Source: Acidobacteriota bacterium
Lineage (GTDB): Bacteria > Acidobacteriota > Vicinamibacteria > Vicinamibacterales > Fen-181
Assembly: GCA_003157675.1 (NCBI GenBank)
Contig: PMKG01000396.1
Coordinates: 1 to 5,088 of the forward strand
DNA length: 5,088 nucleotides
Reading direction: 5' to 3'
Positions 1 to 5,088 of this stretch are shown here, one piece after another (position 1 is the stretch's first letter; each line of letters begins with the position of its first letter). The position numbers and the translations under genes were made by a program. Under the pieces are notes generated by a model that did not search any database, was not told the origin of the DNA, and worked only from the letters and a program-made list of their open reading frames with translations.

Positions 1-531
1 CCGACCAACGACCTCGACCTCGAGACGCTCGAGCTGCTGGAAGCGCAACTGGTCGAGTGGCCGGGCACGCTGATCCTGGTGAGCCACGACCGCGTCTTCC
101 TCGACAACGTCGTGACCAGCACGCTGGTGTTCGAGGGGGAGGGCAGGGTCGCGGAATACGTGGGCGGGTACGAGGACTACCTGCGCGTGAAGCACGCGGC
201 GTCGCAGGCCGCCGATCGGGCGCCGGAACCCGCAGGCCATCGTCGCGGTGGCGGGCGGGCCAGGTCCGACGAGACGACAGCGCGGGAAGGCGCCTCCACC
301 CGGAAACGGCTGTCGTACATGGAGCAGCGGGAGTTCGACGGGCTGCCGGCCAGTATCGAGGCGCTCGAGGCCGAGCAGCAGCAACTGCACGCCTCCGTGG
401 CGGCCCCCGATTTCTACAAGGAGCCGCCCGAGGCGATCAGGCGGTCGCTCTCCCGCCTCGAGGAATTACAGGCCGCGCTGCTCACAGCCTACGCGCGTTG
501 GGACGAACTCGACTCGCGGCGCCCGAACTGA
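1..531 (+). CDS. uup: ABC-F family ATPase, Uup type (3' part only)
   Basis: The frame is open from the first base, so the start and both Walker A motifs lie upstream of the window; 176 residues remain. It opens with PTNDLDLETLELLE, the end of Walker B and the D-loop of the second ABC domain, followed by the H-loop LVSHDR (His at residue 29). Next comes the Uup-typical stretch FLDNVVTSTLVFEG and YVGGYEDYL. A low-complexity Ala/Arg/Gly linker (residues about 66-100) leads to KRLSYMEQREFDGLP and a charged, Leu-rich helical hairpin (about 112-170), matching the C-terminal coiled-coil domain of Uup. ABC-F proteins are soluble and have no membrane domain. Uup is known to bind DNA through this C-terminal domain and to affect precise transposon excision, and it is also linked to ribosome function. 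Other ABC-F members (EttA, Msr types) are less likely because the domain after the second ATPase is Uup-like. Confidence 0.94.
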   Translation, partial: PTNDLDLETLELLEAQLVEWPGTLILVSHDRVFLDNVVTSTLVFEGEGRVAEYVGGYEDYLRVKHAASQAADRAPEPAGHRRGGGRARSDETTAREGASTRKRLSYMEQREFDGLPASIEALEAEQQQLHASVAAPDFYKEPPEAIRRSLSRLEELQAALLTAYARWDELDSRRPN

Positions 532-537
532 GCCCCC

Positions 538-604
538 TTGACGCGGGAGCGTGGGTCCGGTCACTCTAGTTCGAGCTCTGTCGATGTAGTTCCACGGAGA
601 TAAG
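538..604 (+). promoter_or_regulatory. Possible promoter and RBS for the ArsR-type gene
   Basis: The 73-base gap between the Uup stop and the regulator is visibly richer in A/T than the coding sequence around it. TTGACG at 538-543 is one base from the -35 consensus, but no good -10 sits at 16-18 bases; the nearest candidate is the weak ACTCTA at 563-568. The hexamer TAGTTC occurs twice, at 567-572 and 587-592, exactly 20 bases apart on the same face of the helix, flanking the palindrome GAGCTC (573-578). GGAGA at 596-600 is a good Shine-Dalgarno site ahead of the ATG at 605 and supports that start. The RBS is convincing; the promoter and any operator role of the repeats are tentative. The gene could also be read through from uup, since I see no terminator between them. 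Confidence 0.35.
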
Positions 605-1189
605 ATGGCTGACGCCGCCCGGACCGACGAACTCGTGGCCTTCTTCAAGGCCCTCTCCGATGCCAACCGCCTGAAGATCGTCGCGCTGCTCGCCGCGGGG
701 GAGCGGTCGGTCGAAGAGCTGGCCGCCAAGCTCGGGCTCACCTCGCCGACCGTGTCGCACCACCTGTCGCGGCTGTCGGCCATCGGCCTGGTGAGCGCGC
801 GGGCCGAAGGGTATTACAGCATCTACCGCCTGGAGGAAGGCGCCCTGGCGGCCATGGCGCTCCGCCTCCTCAACGAGACGACCCTGCCCGCGGTGGCGGC
901 CGACGTCGAGATGGACGCTTTCGACCGCAAGGTCCTCGCCACGTACCTGGACGCCGACGGCCGCATCCAGGCGTTCCCGGCCCAGCGCAAGAAGGAGCTG
1001 GCCATCCTCCGCCACGTCGTCAAGGCCTTCGAGCCCGGCCGGCGCTACAGCGAGAAGGAGGCCAATACCGTGCTGCGCCGGTTCAGCGCCGACACGGCCA
1101 GGCTCCGGCGCCACCTGGTCGACTTCGGCTTCATGGATCGCCAGGGCGGTGGGGGCGACTACTGGACCGCCGAGGCCGCCACCCGCTGA
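605..1189 (+). CDS. ArsR-type winged-helix regulator with C-terminal DUF2087 domain
   Basis: This 194-residue protein has two parts. Residues about 8-76 form an ArsR-type winged helix-turn-helix: FKALSDANRLKIVALLA, then VEELAAKLGLTSPTVSHHLSRLSAIGLV with the recognition helix near 47-58, and a wing ending GYYSIYRL. Residues about 107-188 match DUF2087: VLATYLDADGRIQAFP, QRKKELAILRHVV, FEPGRRYSEKEANTVLRRF, then LRRHLVDFGFMDR and a final YW. It is a predicted cytoplasmic, DNA-binding transcription regulator, probably dimeric. It contains no cysteine, and the α3 position that carries the CxC metal site in ArsR/SmtB metal sensors reads VEELA, so it should not sense metals through that site. The role of DUF2087 is unknown to me; it often accompanies ArsR domains and may bind a ligand or extend the DNA-binding unit. 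The target genes are not evident; the neighbour downstream is convergent, so autoregulation or control of distant genes is more likely. Confidence 0.93.
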   Translation: MADAARTDELVAFFKALSDANRLKIVALLAAGERSVEELAAKLGLTSPTVSHHLSRLSAIGLVSARAEGYYSIYRLEEGALAAMALRLLNETTLPAVAADVEMDAFDRKVLATYLDADGRIQAFPAQRKKELAILRHVVKAFEPGRRYSEKEANTVLRRFSADTARLRRHLVDFGFMDRQGGGGDYWTAEAATR

Positions 1190-1199
1190 TCGCCGCCGC

Positions 1200-3611
1200 T
1201 CAACGCGCGGGTGGGTTTTCGATGGTGTCCCACACCATCGACACCATCCGGTCCGAGCCGTAGAACAATCCGACCGGCCGGCGCCGGTACGCGATCATGT
1301 CGTTGTAGATGACGCCGCTCATCCTCAGATTGAACCCGAGCCCGGCGAGATACTGGAGGCGCAGGTTTCGGTCCCGGTTGATCGCCGCGTCCTTCAGCCA
1401 TCCCTTCATGTCCGACGCGCGGCCGGCGTAGGTGCCCAGCAGTTCGACGACCGTGGGGAAACCGATTTCGCGCAGCGACGACGCCACGACGCGGTACTCG
1501 GGCCGGTCCAGTTTCTCCTGCCAGGCGTCGACGTTGATATGGGTTGGCTCCACCTGGCCGAGCAGCACGAGATCGTAGCCGGCGTTGTCGACCGTGTTCG
1601 CGAAGATCACGCCATTCGGGAAGGCGTCGAAGAAGGTGGCGATCTCGCTCTTCACCGCCTCCTCGTTACTCTGGTAGAGCTGCACGAAGATGGTGACGAC
1701 GCCGCCGGGGTTCAGGTGGCGCTTGGCCAGCTCGAAGAACTCCTTCGTGTAGAGCATCGCCGCGCCCTTGACCCAGGGGTCGAGCGGATCCGAGGTCACC
1801 GCGTCGAATGTCTCCTTGGTGGTGACCAGGAAGTGCCTCGCATCGTCGAGGCGGACCTGGACTTTCGGGTTGCGGATGACGTCGTTGTTGTAGCGGCTGA
1901 AGTAGGTGGAGACGGTGCGGACCACGAGCGGTTCGATCTCGGCAATCGTCACCTTCTCGACCGCCGGATCGACCGACACCGCGCCGGCCGTCACGCCGGC
2001 GCCGCAGCCGATCACCAATACCGACTTCGGGTGAGCCGGCGTCAACGTGGTCAGGTGCCCCAGCATCCGCTGGATACGCATGTCCTCTGGGTCGCTCGAG
2101 GCCTGCACCTTGCCGGCGTTGTGGTAGCTCAGGATGCCGTTGGACAGCCGCGTAACCGCCACCGAGGAGCTGAGCCCCTCGCCCATGTAGAGGACCTCGC
2201 CCTGGTTCGACTTGGTCGCCGTGAAGCGGCCGTAAGCAACCAGCAGCCCCGGCAGTTCCGGCACCGCGCGCGACATCAGCGTTCCGCAGGTCGCCATGAT
2301 CACGACGACCACCACGGCGAACCGGGTCCACGACAGGCCGGCCGGCCGGGCGTCTGCCACCGGCTCGAGGACGACGAGTGCCGAGATCCCGCAGAGGAGG
2401 ATCAGGAGCTGCTGCGTGTGCTGGCTGCCGATCGCCGCCACGAGCACCAGGCTCGTCACGAGGGATCCGATGATGGCGCCCACCGTGTTCGCGGCGTACA
2501 CCCGGCCGACGAGCTTCGCCGGGTCGTGCCCCTCCTTGACCAGCGCGGCCAGCGCCAGCGGGAAGCTGGCGCCCCACAGCAGCGTCGCCGGCAACACCGC
2601 CCACAGGCTCCTGACGAAATCGATCTGGAAGTTGAACCAGGGGGTGTCGGCGAGGGAGGGATCGATCGGCCAGAAGGGAAGCGAGGCCGCCAGCATGTAA
2701 GCCGCCCAGGCGATCCCCAGCGCGAGCGACGCCTGGCACCAACCGAGGGCGAGTCTGGCCCGGCGTGCGTCGCGGGCGAAGGCCGAGGCCACCGCGCTGC
2801 CGAGGCCGATGCCCACCAGGAACGCCGCCAGGATGAGCGAGAAGGCGTAGGTCGTCCCGCCGATGAGCAGCGACAGCATCCGCGTCCACACGACCTCGGC
2901 GGCGAGGCCGGTCAGGCCCGACAGCGCCGTGGCGATGTAGATGGCGGACGAACCCGGCACGGGCGCCGACTTCGCGGGTTCGGAGACCGGAGGGCCGGCG
3001 GGAGCGAATACGGCGACGACGAGCGCCGTCAGGGCGACGACGCCGTTCAGGCCGACCGCGACGAAGGTGGCCGTTGGCACGTCGAAGACGCGAAGCAGAT
3101 AGAAGCCGGCCACGAGGCTGCCGATGACCGCGCCGGCGGTATTGCCGGCGTAGAAGAGGCCGATCCAGGACACCCCCTTCTGCGACGACTCCACCCAGCG
3201 CGAGAGCGCCGGCAGCGTGGCGCCCATCAGCAGCGTCGGCGGCAGCAGGCAGATGCCGGCCGCGGCCGCGCGCATCATCAGCCCGAACATCCCCGGGCCG
3301 GCCCATGCGGTGTACACGCCGGCCACCAGCGGGACGACCACCAGCACGAGGAGCCCGATGAGGCCGATCGCCACCTCGATGAGCGCGTAGACCCGCAGCG
3401 GGTGATACGTGCCGGGCACCAGCCGCGGAAACAGCACGCTGCCGAGGCACAGCCCGCCCATGAAGGTGCCGAGCAGCACGCCCAGCGAGATCGCCGAGAC
3501 GCCGATGACGAGCTGGAGCAGCTGGAACCAGACCACTTCGTAAACGAGTGCGGCAGCGCCGCTGCCGACAAAGAGCAGAAGCAGCACGGGGAGAGAGCGG
3601 CGACGGTTCAT
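1200..3611 (-). CDS. Fused multi-pass membrane protein with spermidine-synthase-like domain
   Basis: This 803-residue protein begins MNRRRSLPVLLLLFVGSG and has about 12-13 hydrophobic segments up to residue 446. The membrane part is an internal duplication: GSGAAALVYEVVW (16-28) recurs as LSGLTGLAAEVVW (230-242), LPPTLLMGATLP (123-134) as LPATLLWGASFP (340-351), and YAGNTAGAVIGSLV (154-167) as YAANTVGAIIGSLV (372-385). Residues about 470-690 form a spermidine-synthase-like Rossmann domain: VLVIGCGAG (531-539) is the nucleotide loop, AEIEP (557-561) carries the ribose-binding acid, LDDARHF (588-594) the adenine-side acids, and SDPLDPWVKG (607-616) matches the DSSDP-type catalytic loop, with D608 and D611 kept. 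About 110 residues follow with no motif I recognise. The layout matches proteins annotated as fused MFS/spermidine synthase, whose reaction and transport substrate are not established. No putrescine- or decarboxylated-SAM-forming gene is nearby, so polyamine synthesis is not supported. The start is backed by GAGGA seven bases upstream. Confidence 0.93.
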   Translation of the reverse strand: MNRRRSLPVLLLLFVGSGAAALVYEVVWFQLLQLVIGVSAISLGVLLGTFMGGLCLGSVLFPRLVPGTYHPLRVYALIEVAIGLIGLLVLVVVPLVAGVYTAWAGPGMFGLMMRAAAAGICLLPPTLLMGATLPALSRWVESSQKGVSWIGLFYAGNTAGAVIGSLVAGFYLLRVFDVPTATFVAVGLNGVVALTALVVAVFAPAGPPVSEPAKSAPVPGSSAIYIATALSGLTGLAAEVVWTRMLSLLIGGTTYAFSLILAAFLVGIGLGSAVASAFARDARRARLALGWCQASLALGIAWAAYMLAASLPFWPIDPSLADTPWFNFQIDFVRSLWAVLPATLLWGASFPLALAALVKEGHDPAKLVGRVYAANTVGAIIGSLVTSLVLVAAIGSQHTQQLLILLCGISALVVLEPVADARPAGLSWTRFAVVVVVIMATCGTLMSRAVPELPGLLVAYGRFTATKSNQGEVLYMGEGLSSSVAVTRLSNGILSYHNAGKVQASSDPEDMRIQRMLGHLTTLTPAHPKSVLVIGCGAGVTAGAVSVDPAVEKVTIAEIEPLVVRTVSTYFSRYNNDVIRNPKVQVRLDDARHFLVTTKETFDAVTSDPLDPWVKGAAMLYTKEFFELAKRHLNPGGVVTIFVQLYQSNEEAVKSEIATFFDAFPNGVIFANTVDNAGYDLVLLGQVEPTHINVDAWQEKLDRPEYRVVASSLREIGFPTVVELLGTYAGRASDMKGWLKDAAINRDRNLRLQYLAGLGFNLRMSGVIYNDMIAYRRRPVGLFYGSDRMVSMVWDTIENPPAR
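1219..1241. repeat. Perfect 10-bp inverted repeat at the convergent gene junction
   Basis: TCGATGGTGT (1219-1228) and ACACCATCGA (1232-1241) are exact reverse complements separated by only three bases. The element lies inside the last codons of the minus-strand membrane gene, about 30 bases past the stop of the ArsR-type gene. It would form a strong stem-loop in transcripts from either strand. A second ACACCATC copy at 1242-1249 gives an alternative partner. There is no U-run on the exit side of either strand: TTTT at 1216-1219 lies upstream for + transcripts and reads as AAAA after the hairpin on the minus strand. It is therefore not a standard intrinsic terminator, although it could mark transcript ends between convergent genes. 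Confidence 0.6.
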
Positions 3612-3618
3612 CAGGCGG

Positions 3619-3623
3619 TCCTC
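3619..3623 (-). promoter_or_regulatory. Ribosome binding site of the membrane/spermidine-synthase-like gene
   Basis: On the minus strand GAGGA lies seven bases before the ATG at 3611. The spacing is good for a Shine-Dalgarno site and fixes the start, which also gives the expected short basic N-terminus followed by the first hydrophobic helix. Confidence 0.75.
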
Positions 3624-3629
3624 ACAGGT

Positions 3630-3646
3630 GCCCGCGACGCGCGGGC
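3630..3646 (-). repeat. Leader stem-loop between the -10 box and the RBS
   Basis: GCCCGCG and CGCGGGC are a perfect 7-bp inverted repeat around a 3-base loop. If transcription starts six to seven bases after the TATAAT at 3662-3657, this stem begins within a few bases of the 5' end of the message and ends six bases before the GAGGA ribosome binding site. A stem this G+C-rich could protect the 5' end, restrict ribosome loading, or be an operator in DNA form. The repeat is certain; its role is inferred. Confidence 0.5.
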
Positions 3647-3656
3647 GATTCGGCGG

Positions 3657-3662
3657 ATTATA
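3657..3662 (-). promoter_or_regulatory. Candidate -10 box (TATAAT) for the membrane/spermidine-synthase-like gene
   Basis: Reading the minus strand, a perfect TATAAT lies in the 110-base gap after the URO-D-like gene, in an otherwise G+C-rich context where such a hexamer is rare by chance. It would give a leader of about 38 bases. At 17 bases upstream the sequence is AGGCGC, which is not a -35 consensus, and there is no TG extension, so a standard sigma-70 promoter is only partly supported. If real, the gene is transcribed at least partly on its own and not only from upstream of arfB. Confidence 0.45.
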
Positions 3663-3707
3663 GCTGTAACGTGGGGCCGGCGCCTACGCGGCCGGACGCA
3701 GCTCGGC

Positions 3708-3722
3708 AGCCGGACCGCGGCT
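3708..3722 (-). terminator. Weak hairpin overlapping the stop of the URO-D-like gene
   Basis: AGCCG and CGGCT pair around a 5-base loop starting at the last base of the TGA stop. A further GGCCG/CGGCC pair lies at 3675-3693. Neither is followed by a U-run on the minus strand. They could weaken read-through but are not convincing intrinsic terminators, and short G+C stems are common in such sequence. Confidence 0.15.
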
Positions 3723-4732
3723 CAGCCGGCGCGACTGATCGACTCCCAGCACCGAAACAGTTCGATCACGTTCTCGGGGCGAACGCCGGGCCCGAACTCG
3801 CACTGCGCGATGACGCCGCCATTGGCCGAGAGGGTCGCGTGCGCCTCCTCGACGGCGCGGCGCACGCCTGAAAGCGAGCCGATCGAGAGCACCGCGTGCC
3901 GATCGATCTCGCCCCAGAAGGTGAGGCGGCCACGGAACCGCCCGAGCGCCGGGATGCCCATGCAGGCCATCTGGCTGTTCAACGCGTCGACGCCGATCTC
4001 GACGAGGTCGCCGACGATGTCGAGGATGAATCCGTCGGAGTGCATGAAGACGAACTTGCCGGCGCGGTGCGCCGCCCGGCAGAACTCCCGGTAGATCGGC
4101 TTGAACACCCGGCGCCAGACGTCGGGCGACACCAGCAGCCGGTCCTGTGCCCCCCAGTCGTCCATGATGAGCACGGCGTCGACGCGCGTCGACGCCCAGG
4201 CCTCGACTTCGGCCTGGTAGTGGCGCGCGATCCGCTCGAGAAGATCGAGGAACGGGGGCGACGGCGCGACCAGGTCGGCGAGCGCCTGTTCCATCGTGCG
4301 CAGGAAGCCGAGCCGCTCGAACGGCCGCACGAGCGTGCCCGCCAGCACGAACCGATCGGTGGCGTCGCAGAACGCGTTGACGGCCCCGACATCGACCGCC
4401 AGAAGTCGATCGGGCGTCCGGAACCGGTCGGCGTCGCTCCACCGAGCGATCAGCGGATCGCGCGCGAGGCCCAGCAGGCCGTCGTACGGGTTCTCGAACC
4501 GACACCCCCATTCGTCAACGTACACACCGGCCTTGTGCGGGTGGCCGACAACCGGCGGCGGATCCAGGTACAGAGCCGGCGCGGTGACGATGTCGTCGGG
4601 GAACTCGGCGCGGAGCCGGGCGGCCACGTCGGGGAAGTGCCGCTCGGCCCAGGGCGTGACCCAGGCCTGTCGGGGGACCCTGGAAGGGGAGTCGTAATGA
4701 AGCGTCCGCCTGACGAGCTCTCGCGGCGTCAT
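3722..4732 (-). CDS. Uroporphyrinogen decarboxylase (URO-D) superfamily protein, not HemE
   Basis: This protein of 336 residues has the length and late motifs of a URO-D-fold TIM barrel. Visible landmarks, numbered from the ATG at 4732, are TPRELVRRTLHYDSPSRVPR at the N-terminus, MDDWGAQDRLLVSPDVWRR (about 190-208), FVFMHSDGFILDIVGDLVEIGVDALN (about 227-252), LTFWGEIDRH (about 270-279) and GGVIAQCEFG (about 305-314). It lacks the RQAGR motif that HemE uses for its substrate, so haem synthesis is unlikely. Related corrinoid methyltransferases (MtaA, CmuA types) bind zinc with an HxC pair; here the site reads HSD (H231, D233), although C311 remains near the C-terminus. The substrate is therefore unknown; a methyltransferase-like role is only one possibility. 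The ATG overlaps the TGA of the upstream arfB-like gene (TGATG), and a GTG one codon earlier (4735) is an equally possible start. I see no clear Shine-Dalgarno, which suggests translational coupling. Confidence 0.88.
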   Translation of the reverse strand: MTPRELVRRTLHYDSPSRVPRQAWVTPWAERHFPDVAARLRAEFPDDIVTAPALYLDPPPVVGHPHKAGVYVDEWGCRFENPYDGLLGLARDPLIARWSDADRFRTPDRLLAVDVGAVNAFCDATDRFVLAGTLVRPFERLGFLRTMEQALADLVAPSPPFLDLLERIARHYQAEVEAWASTRVDAVLIMDDWGAQDRLLVSPDVWRRVFKPIYREFCRAAHRAGKFVFMHSDGFILDIVGDLVEIGVDALNSQMACMGIPALGRFRGRLTFWGEIDRHAVLSIGSLSGVRRAVEEAHATLSANGGVIAQCEFGPGVRPENVIELFRCWESISRAG

Positions 4733-4734
4733 CA
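4730..4734 (-). promoter_or_regulatory. TGATG stop/start overlap coupling arfB to the URO-D-like gene
   Basis: On the minus strand the TGA ending the arfB-like gene (4734-4732) shares its A with the ATG of the next gene (4732-4730). No purine-rich ribosome binding site is evident in the 25 bases before it. This arrangement normally means one transcript and re-initiation by ribosomes that have just finished the upstream gene. Confidence 0.65.
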
Positions 4735-5088
4735 CCGGGTCGCGTCGTCATCGGGGGGACGGCCCCGACCCGCCTTGATCCGGCCCCGGAGCTTCTTGGT
4801 GGCGATCCGCCGTTCGCAAGCGCCGGCGGTCGGCTTGGACGCGAGGCGCCGGCGCGGGCGCCGGCTCGCGGCGCGCACGAGGGCGACGAGACGCTCGCGT
4901 GCGGCCGCGCGGTTCTGTCCCTGCGTCCGGTGCTCGCGACTGTCGATGATGAGCACGTCGTCATCGGTGACGCGGGACCCGCCGAGCGCCCGCAGCCTCG
5001 CCTTCACGTCGTCGGGCAGCGCGGCGCGGCCGATGTCGAAGCGCAACTCGACCGCCGTCGCCACCTTGTTGACGTTCTGACCGCCGGG
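4732..5088 (-). CDS. arfB: ArfB/YaeJ-type peptidyl-tRNA hydrolase (5' end outside window)
   Basis: The minus-strand frame is open to the window edge; 118 residues are present and roughly 20-25 N-terminal residues are missing when compared with E. coli ArfB (about 140). The visible part begins PGGQNVNKVATAVELRFDI, containing the GGQ motif that places the catalytic glutamine at the peptidyl-transferase centre and hydrolyses peptidyl-tRNA. It continues with LPDDVKARLRAL, then DDDVLIIDSREHRTQGQNRAAARERL as in the RF1-like catalytic domain. The last 45 or so residues are rich in Arg and Lys (RRPRRRLASKP, ERRIATKKLRGRIKAGRGR), like the basic tail with which ArfB probes the empty mRNA channel of stalled ribosomes. 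There are no codon-recognition domains, so it is not RF1 or RF2. The tail ends in an acidic PPDDDATR that I do not recognise as typical. The GTG inside the frame at 5064 is not the start because GGQ lies upstream of it. Confidence 0.93.
   Translation of the reverse strand, partial: PGGQNVNKVATAVELRFDIGRAALPDDVKARLRALGGSRVTDDDVLIIDSREHRTQGQNRAAARERLVALVRAASRRPRRRLASKPTAGACERRIATKKLRGRIKAGRGRPPDDDATR
4848..4865. repeat. 8-bp inverted repeat within the arfB-like gene
   Basis: GCCGGCGC and GCGCCGGC are perfect reverse complements with two bases between them. The element lies in codons for the first arginine cluster of the basic tail (SRRPRRR). It could form a stable stem in the mRNA, but it may simply reflect G+C-rich arginine and proline codons. 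Confidence 0.4.

Noticed and set aside
1190..1199. A standard intrinsic terminator between the convergent genes
   Set aside because: The gap is only 10 bases and the nearby hairpin at 1219-1241 has no U-run on the exit side for either strand.
1666..3450. A 594-codon open frame on the minus strand
   Set aside because: It is a frame-shifted reading of the membrane gene, extremely rich in Arg, Gly and Ala, with no membrane or catalytic pattern.
1200..3611. Assignment as speE, spermidine synthase
   Set aside because: Only the C-terminal third resembles SpeE; the membrane region and motif changes make a simple polyamine role unsupported.
1149..4094. A 981-codon open frame on the + strand
   Set aside because: It lies antisense to the membrane/spermidine-synthase-like gene and part of the URO-D-like gene, is dominated by Arg, His, Asp and Gln, and shows no domain. 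It is the usual by-product of G+C-rich codon use on the other strand.
3722..4732. Assignment as HemE, uroporphyrinogen decarboxylase of haem synthesis
   Set aside because: The RQAGR substrate motif near the N-terminus is absent and no other haem genes are nearby; only the superfamily can be assigned.
3896..5080. A 394-codon open frame on the + strand opposite the URO-D-like and arfB-like genes
   Set aside because: The translation is low-complexity and Arg/Asp/Glu-rich with no recognisable motif, whereas the opposite strand encodes clear families throughout.
1..5088. Mobile element, CRISPR array, tRNA or riboswitch
   Set aside because: I saw no transposase, regular spaced repeats, clover-leaf sequence or long conserved leader; nearly all of the window is coding.

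Overview
The window is a dense, G+C-rich (about two thirds by eye) bacterial chromosomal segment with five protein genes, two of them cut by the window edges. I see no mobile element, CRISPR array, tRNA or rRNA. Gene content and codon use look uniform. A fused membrane/spermidine-synthase-like protein, a URO-D-family protein with an HSDG motif, and Uup and ArfB together would suit a G+C-rich environmental lineage such as Acidobacteriota (Vicinamibacteria-like). This is an inference from the protein styles, not something the sequence proves.

Layout. Positions 1-531 (+) hold the 3' end of an ABC-F ATPase of the Uup type. After a 73-base gap carrying a possible promoter and a clear ribosome binding site, 605-1189 (+) encodes an ArsR-type winged-helix regulator fused to a DUF2087 domain. 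It converges, with only 10 bases between stop codons, on a minus-strand block. That block, read 5' to 3', is: an ArfB/YaeJ-type peptidyl-tRNA hydrolase (4732 to beyond 5088, 5' end outside the window); a URO-D-superfamily protein (3722-4732) whose start overlaps the arfB stop; a 110-base gap with a perfect TATAAT and a leader hairpin; and an 803-residue fusion of a duplicated multi-pass membrane region with a C-terminal spermidine-synthase-like Rossmann domain (1200-3611).

How they fit together. Uup (ribosome or DNA-associated ATPase) and ArfB (rescue of stalled ribosomes) are both translation-related but sit on opposite strands and are separated by unrelated genes, so no single pathway is evident. 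ArfB and the URO-D-like gene are probably translationally coupled. The membrane/spermidine-synthase gene probably has its own promoter. The most interesting points are the topology of that fusion protein, the hairpin at the start of its message, the perfect inverted repeat at the convergent junction, and the URO-D protein that lacks the zinc-ligand cysteine of the corrinoid methyltransferases. I did not find a convincing new multi-gene system.
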